NCBI RefSeq assembly: GCF_042675665.1
Contig: NZ_JBHTJI010000001.1
Location: forward strand, 868,001 to 932,000
Source: Mariniflexile jejuense
GTDB taxonomy: Bacteria > Bacteroidota > Bacteroidia > Flavobacteriales > Flavobacteriaceae
Direction: 5' to 3'
DNA: 64,000 nucleotides
Under the pieces are notes generated by a model, which did not search any database, had not been told where the DNA came from, and saw nothing but the letters and a program-made list of their open reading frames with translations. Made by a program: the position numbers and the translations under genes. The stretch's first letter is position 1. Each line of letters starts with the position of its first letter. Below, piece by piece: positions 59,458 to 64,000 of the stretch.

Positions 59458-62358
59458 TTAATTAGTTTTATAGCTTTGTATTGGTTCTAAATAAGCTTGC
59501 TTTAAATTACTATTCTCTGTTTCTATTACTATTTTTTGAAGCACTAAACCTTCATCAACTCTGTAATAATTTAAGGTGTGGTTACCTGTTTCTTTCACAT
59601 CCAATTCTGTAGTAATTATTTTTATATGGTTTGATACATTATCATGCCACTTGCTTGGTACTTTTCCGTTGTAATTAAAAATATTGGGATCTGCATCATA
59701 ATTAATTTGTACAGGGTTTTCATTGTTGAATGATAGTCCAAAATACATGCCTTCTCTGGTAGCGTAGTTTATAGTTGGCGCAAAATAAAGATGCACTTTT
59801 ACTTTACCTTTAGTTTGGAAATTGACGTTATAAGATAGTTTTGGTGAATTTTTGGTTAAAGCAATTCTACCTTTTTCAATAGGAAGCGAAATAACTGCAT
59901 CGCCCGTTTTACCTAAATTTTCAACTACGCTCCATATGAAGTTTTCAGGTTCAGTTTTGCTTGAAAAATTAACAGCATCAATAGCAATAAACCCATCCGT
60001 TTCTATAAATCCTTTCTCATCTTTCAAATCAAAATTATTTATTTGAATATAAACAGGAATTTTTTTCTTGTTCGCAACAACCGTAAACATAGTTTTGTTA
60101 AATCCTTTAAAAGCTTTTTTCCAATCTATTTTTATAGAAATACGCTCTTCTTGGTTAATGCTTCCTTCGGTTCTAGAGAACATTATCCACTTAGCTTTGG
60201 ATTTTATTTTGAAAGTGAATGGTTCTGAACCTCTATTGAAAATATCGAAAAAAGATTGATTATCATTATACGACGTGAAGGTTGGCAATACCGCTTCTTC
60301 TGAAGCATTTGGCCACCAATTTTTAGAACCTTCAACAGCAATACCTACTTCAGCATTTTTTGCTAATGAAATAGTTTTGGTTTCTGGCATGGTATTCTGT
60401 TTAGGTTCTTGCCAAATTTTATAACCAATATGAACTTGAGACATGATGTGATTCCATTTGCCACCAGCTAAGGTTGTATGAAAATATTTCGTTATTTCAG
60501 TATCCTTTTCAAAGTTTTGTTTTGCTTTTTCAGCATAACTATTTGCTAAAGCTCTACCTTGTTCTGCATATAATTTGTTCTTTGCGACATTCAAGTATAA
60601 CGCGTTAAGGTTTGCGCTTGCAGTAACAGGATGCATCACCAAATGATAAAAAGCATCACGGTATTCTGATTTTAATTTTTTACTAATATCTTCCGCTTGT
60701 TTTGCTAACTCATTATATTTTTGAGCATGAGTTTCAGCCTCATTATAATTTATTAAATTATAGGTGTGTTCATCTAAAAGCTCTGGTGTGCGATTTGCAT
60801 TGTATTTGGTATACCCCTTTAGTAGGTTAGCAATCTCATTGGTAAATTGCCCATCAAAAGTATAGTCTGCAAATTCTGTGTAATAGTTTTGCAAATTATC
60901 GGCATCCCATCGTTCAGGATTCCAAGCATAGTCTAAAAAGAAAGATAGAGGAAATTCCATAGGTTTTATATCGCCTACATTTACAATCCAAATTCTATCT
61001 ACACCATGTTTGTATGCTAAATGCATTTGCTCCCAAGTGCGTTCTATTTGATTGGTGTTAATCCATTTGTAATTTCTTGGACCACCAACATAATCAAAAT
61101 GATAATAAATGCCATAGCCGCCTTTGCGCGGTTTAGCTTCTAAACTTGGTAGTTTTCTAATATTTCCCCAGTTGTCATCGCATAATAGCAAGGTAACATC
61201 ATCAGGTACTTGCATGCCTTTATCATAATAATCTTGTACTTCTTTATAAAGTGCCCACATTTGGGGTGTTTGGTCGGCAGGTTTTCCTGTTACTTCTGCT
61301 ATAATTTTACGTTGCTCTTTTACTATTGTTTCAAGTAAATCTGTAGCGGTTTCTTCACTCATGGCTTCATCACCATCACCACGCATTCCAATAGTTACAA
61401 GAGTTTCTTTAGTTCCCATCCGTTCTATACCGCCTTTCCAAAACTCTTTCAATCCTTCGGCATTGCTATTAAAATCCCATTTTCCATTGACTTTGGAATT
61501 CCATTCGGCATGAGCACGGGACAAAGGTTCATGGTGCGATGTACCCATAATAATACCGTATTCGTCTGCTAAAATGGCGTTTTGAGGATCGTCAACATTA
61601 AATTTTCTTGGAGACCACATAGCTGGCCATAAATAATTGCCTTTAAGTCTGAGTATCAATTCAAAAACTTTATCGTAAAAATCGGCATTAAAATCGCCAT
61701 ACTTTTCATACACCCAACCGGTAAGTGCAGGTGCTTCATCGTTAATAAAAATACCTCTGTATTTTACTTTTGGTTCTCCTAAGGTGTGAATGCCAGGTAA
61801 TACGTGTAATTCCGATTGTTTTTTTATAGGAACATCTGCCCAGAAATACAAAGGAGATACGCCCATTTGCTTTGATAAATCGTAAATACCATAAATGGTT
61901 CCTCGCTTGTCTGAACCAGCAATAACCAACGCTTTTTTTGTGCCACCAAAGGGATTATCTATAACTTGAGTCATGAACTTTTCCCATTTACCTTGAAGTT
62001 GTAGTGCGTCAATTTTTCCTTCTAAAACAAGCTTATTAATTATTGAACTTTTACCTAAAGTGCCAATTATAATTACAAAATCATCACTACTAGGATTATT
62101 ATTAATAACATTTGGTTTTAATGATGTGACATTAAAAATGTCGTTTTGAAGATGATTTACAACGTGTAACACGCCTTTAAAATCTGAATCACTCACATAA
62201 ATAGATGCTACATGTCCTTTTGATGCTATTGGAAAATTTTCATTTGATGCTTCATTGGTAATGTACTTTTTTTGGATGGTTCCATATACAGTTTGTACTC
62301 CTATAAATAAGAATAGAGCGATACTAATAGTTAATCTATTTTTAGTCAATGCGGTCAT
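59458..62358 (-). CDS. GH115 alpha-glucuronidase
   Basis: 966 residues, usual for the family. Signal peptide about 1-26 (ending TVYG). The central barrel has conserved segments KYRGIFINDEAPALTGWVYE, KGNYLWPAMWSPRKFN, GTSHHEPLSRAHAEW, TIGMRGDGDEAMSE, LLLCDDNWGNIRKLP and VGGPRNYKWINTNQIERTWE. A C-terminal all-beta domain (about 690-960) completes the GH115 layout. It removes (4-O-methyl-)glucuronic acid from both internal and terminal xylose of glucuronoxylan. It lies 29 bp after the GH67 gene and 4 bp before the second GH10. Confidence 0.95.
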   Translation of the reverse strand: MTALTKNRLTISIALFLFIGVQTVYGTIQKKYITNEASNENFPIASKGHVASIYVSDSDFKGVLHVVNHLQNDIFNVTSLKPNVINNNPSSDDFVIIIGTLGKSSIINKLVLEGKIDALQLQGKWEKFMTQVIDNPFGGTKKALVIAGSDKRGTIYGIYDLSKQMGVSPLYFWADVPIKKQSELHVLPGIHTLGEPKVKYRGIFINDEAPALTGWVYEKYGDFNADFYDKVFELILRLKGNYLWPAMWSPRKFNVDDPQNAILADEYGIIMGTSHHEPLSRAHAEWNSKVNGKWDFNSNAEGLKEFWKGGIERMGTKETLVTIGMRGDGDEAMSEETATDLLETIVKEQRKIIAEVTGKPADQTPQMWALYKEVQDYYDKGMQVPDDVTLLLCDDNWGNIRKLPSLEAKPRKGGYGIYYHFDYVGGPRNYKWINTNQIERTWEQMHLAYKHGVDRIWIVNVGDIKPMEFPLSFFLDYAWNPERWDADNLQNYYTEFADYTFDGQFTNEIANLLKGYTKYNANRTPELLDEHTYNLINYNEAETHAQKYNELAKQAEDISKKLKSEYRDAFYHLVMHPVTASANLNALYLNVAKNKLYAEQGRALANSYAEKAKQNFEKDTEITKYFHTTLAGGKWNHIMSQVHIGYKIWQEPKQNTMPETKTISLAKNAEVGIAVEGSKNWWPNASEEAVLPTFTSYNDNQSFFDIFNRGSEPFTFKIKSKAKWIMFSRTEGSINQEERISIKIDWKKAFKGFNKTMFTVVANKKKIPVYIQINNFDLKDEKGFIETDGFIAIDAVNFSSKTEPENFIWSVVENLGKTGDAVISLPIEKGRIALTKNSPKLSYNVNFQTKGKVKVHLYFAPTINYATREGMYFGLSFNNENPVQINYDADPNIFNYNGKVPSKWHDNVSNHIKIITTELDVKETGNHTLNYYRVDEGLVLQKIVIETENSNLKQAYLEPIQSYKTN

Positions 62359-62387
62359 TTAGTTTTATTATTTGAATACATCGCTTT

Positions 62388-64000
62388 TTAATTTCCTGGT
62401 GCAAAAGGAAACTTTAATGATTGAAAATATTCTAATGTTTTAGTTGGTTTTTCTACCCCTTTTGGTAGTGGTTTTTCTGAAAATTGTTGAAAATATAGTA
62501 AACAAGCATCTCGCCACCATGTGGCTTCTTTATATTGAATATTTAACAACGTTTGTATCTCTCTAAATCGTTGCGCATCAACATAAGGTTTCATAGTATT
62601 CCAAGTTTTTACCATAGTTTCAACTTGGTTAACACCTTCTTGATATTTTAATGCCATACCATCCCAAAGGGTATTTCCGTCTTTTAATTTATAATCCCAT
62701 GGTACATGGTGAAACCATAATAAATCTTTTTCTGGGCAAGTTTCAATATTGTTGAACATGTTAGCAACCTCTGGCGCATACTGTTCGGTAGCATGACTTC
62801 CAGTTGCTGTTCTGTTAAAACCAATACCTTGTTTATCTGCTTTGTGGTAGTACACAGGATTCCATTCGGGGCGAGACAAGTTTGAAACCCATGGACCAGG
62901 ACCGTAATGATGTCCTGTATCCATGATATGATGCAAACCAAAAGGTGTCATGTAATTTACAACTGCTTCACGAGAAGCTAGCATGATTTGCTTTATGGGT
63001 TTTACAAAATTTTCTTCATTAGAAAAAGTCATTCTAAGCCATTCATCTGCAATGTCTTCAGAACTTAAATAAGGGTTCCAAGCAAGTCTACCAAAGCCAT
63101 ACCAATTGGCTTGCAACATCACATTACCTGTCCAGTTTATATCGCTACCAATATTACTTACACCTGCCATTCCTGTTAAGGTTTTATCATTAAGCGAACC
63201 ATCAATATCTTTAGCTACAATAGAACCTTTTCCTTTTCTGTACGTATCCGTTTTTAGTGTTTCTTCGTATAGTTTTGGAAGAAATATGGAATGCGTGCTA
63301 AACCCCAAATATTCTTGTGTAATTTGAAACTCCATCATCAACGGTGTTTTAGGCATAGCGCCAAACATAGGATGAAAAGGTTCGCGAGGTTGAAAATCGA
63401 TAGCACCATTTTTTACTTGAACAAGCACATTGTCTTTAAATTGACCATCGTAAGGTACAAACTCAGAATAAGCTTGTTTTGCTCTGTCTGTTGTATCATG
63501 TTCAGAATATACAAAAGCACGCCACATAACAATACCACCAAAAGACTCTAAAGCACTTGCCAACATATTAGCACCATCTACATGGTTTCTATCATAATTT
63601 TGAGGACCAGGTTGCCCTTCTGAGTTGGCTTTAACTAATAATCCACCAAAATCTGGAATTAAGTTGTAAATTTCAGCTGCTTTATCTTGCCACCATTTTA
63701 TAACATCAGCATCATAAGGGTCGGCGGTTTTTAAACCACCAATTTCAATAGGGGCAGAAAATCGAGCCGTGAGATATACTTTTATTCCGTAAGGCCTAAA
63801 AACCTCAGATAAAGCTTTTACTTTTTCTAAGTACGGCGGTGTTAAAATAAGTGCGTTTGCATTCACATTATTCAAAACCGTTCCATTAATTCCTATGGAA
63901 GCATTGGCTCTAGCATAATCAATATAACGTTGGTCTATATAATCGGGCAAACGATGCCAATCCCAAATAGAAGCTCCAGAATAACCTCTTTCTACGGTTC
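62388..64000 (-). CDS. GH67 alpha-glucuronidase (N-terminus outside the window)
   Basis: The frame is open to the right edge; upstream of the first in-frame TTG it reads VERGYSGASIWDWHRLPDY, a conserved GH67 segment, so the gene continues beyond 64000. About 537 C-terminal residues are seen. Catalytic residues are recognisable: the acid Glu in VKANSEGQPGP, and the base pair Asp in GAIDFQPREP and Glu in ITQEYLGF. The C-terminal helical domain (HHIMDTGHHYGPGPWV, HHVPWDYKL) is complete. It removes (4-O-methyl-)glucuronic acid from the terminal xylose of short oligosaccharides. It is the most upstream visible gene of the xylan operon. Confidence 0.94.
   Translation of the reverse strand, partial: TVERGYSGASIWDWHRLPDYIDQRYIDYARANASIGINGTVLNNVNANALILTPPYLEKVKALSEVFRPYGIKVYLTARFSAPIEIGGLKTADPYDADVIKWWQDKAAEIYNLIPDFGGLLVKANSEGQPGPQNYDRNHVDGANMLASALESFGGIVMWRAFVYSEHDTTDRAKQAYSEFVPYDGQFKDNVLVQVKNGAIDFQPREPFHPMFGAMPKTPLMMEFQITQEYLGFSTHSIFLPKLYEETLKTDTYRKGKGSIVAKDIDGSLNDKTLTGMAGVSNIGSDINWTGNVMLQANWYGFGRLAWNPYLSSEDIADEWLRMTFSNEENFVKPIKQIMLASREAVVNYMTPFGLHHIMDTGHHYGPGPWVSNLSRPEWNPVYYHKADKQGIGFNRTATGSHATEQYAPEVANMFNNIETCPEKDLLWFHHVPWDYKLKDGNTLWDGMALKYQEGVNQVETMVKTWNTMKPYVDAQRFREIQTLLNIQYKEATWWRDACLLYFQQFSEKPLPKGVEKPTKTLEYFQSLKFPFAPGN

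Noticed and set aside
63291..63551. A plus-strand frame within the GH67 gene
   Set aside because: It lies wholly inside the conserved GH67 reading frame and shows no protein-like pattern.

Overview
The window looks like chromosomal DNA from a low-GC, probably marine member of the Flavobacteriaceae (Bacteroidetes). The signs are SusC/SusD and TonB-dependent outer-membrane proteins, T9SS C-terminal sorting domains, a GLPGLI protein, Bacteroidetes-type promoters (TTG, about 20 bases, then TAnnTTTG), few Shine-Dalgarno sequences, and lyases and hydrolases for plant or algal polysaccharides. No genus is claimed.

Layout. 1-0.7 kb: the 3' end of an unknown gene that runs into a palindromic repeat, then tRNA-Tyr. 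0.7-4.3 kb (minus): an outer-membrane beta-barrel protein with its GLPGLI partner. 4.4-5.9 kb: a hypothetical protein and a deoxynucleoside kinase. 5.9-7.7 kb: a secreted PL6 lyase behind a promoter overlapped by two TTGG-N4-CCAA sites. 7.8-10.9 kb: membrane and soluble pyrophosphatases. 11.2-14.8 kb: a DUF5686 protein and pyruvate dehydrogenase E1 beta. 14.9-21.7 kb: housekeeping genes (etfBA, bifunctional nuclease, nucleoside transporter, thyA, a TonB-domain protein, an isoamylase-N-domain protein, and a DHFR fused to a membrane domain). 22-29 kb: a PL1 pectate lyase, a double alpha/beta-hydrolase esterase and a hydrolase-DUF6807 fusion, probably a small pectin-related cluster. 29-33 kb: a siderophore-type receptor and two lipoproteins. 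33.2-39.9 kb: FAD oxidoreductase, fabD, lspA, galE, a DegT aminotransferase and the Kdo transferase.

40-49 kb is the least conventional part. A lipoprotein GH2, a PQQ/cytochrome c dehydrogenase and an SGNH hydrolase (plus strand) converge on a carbamoyltransferase - DUF5989 - SxtJ operon (minus strand). The DUF5989 gene has only 49 codons. Carbamoyltransferase, SxtJ, a tiny membrane protein and a GDSL hydrolase match the gene content of the sxtI-J-K-L block of cyanobacterial saxitoxin clusters. No toxin core genes are present, so a glycan- or envelope-modification role is more likely.

49.5-64 kb is a glucuronoxylan utilisation locus. SusC/SusD (plus strand) converge on a minus-strand operon read as GH67, GH115, GH10, GH10, GPH symporter, GH43. 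Surface GH10 enzymes would cut xylan, SusCD would import the fragments, GH115 and GH67 would remove glucuronic acid side groups, the symporter would bring xylo-oligosaccharides into the cytoplasm, and the signal-less GH43 would finish them there. Two perfect palindromes of 40 and 44 bp separate the converging units.

Three near-identical operator-promoter modules (core CAAyCGrTTG with the -33 TTG inside the operator, exactly 20 bases, then the -7 box) lie upstream of the GH2 gene (one) and susC (two). A related site precedes the pectate lyase gene. This points to one LacI-like regulon linking the sugar loci. No repressor gene lies in the window.
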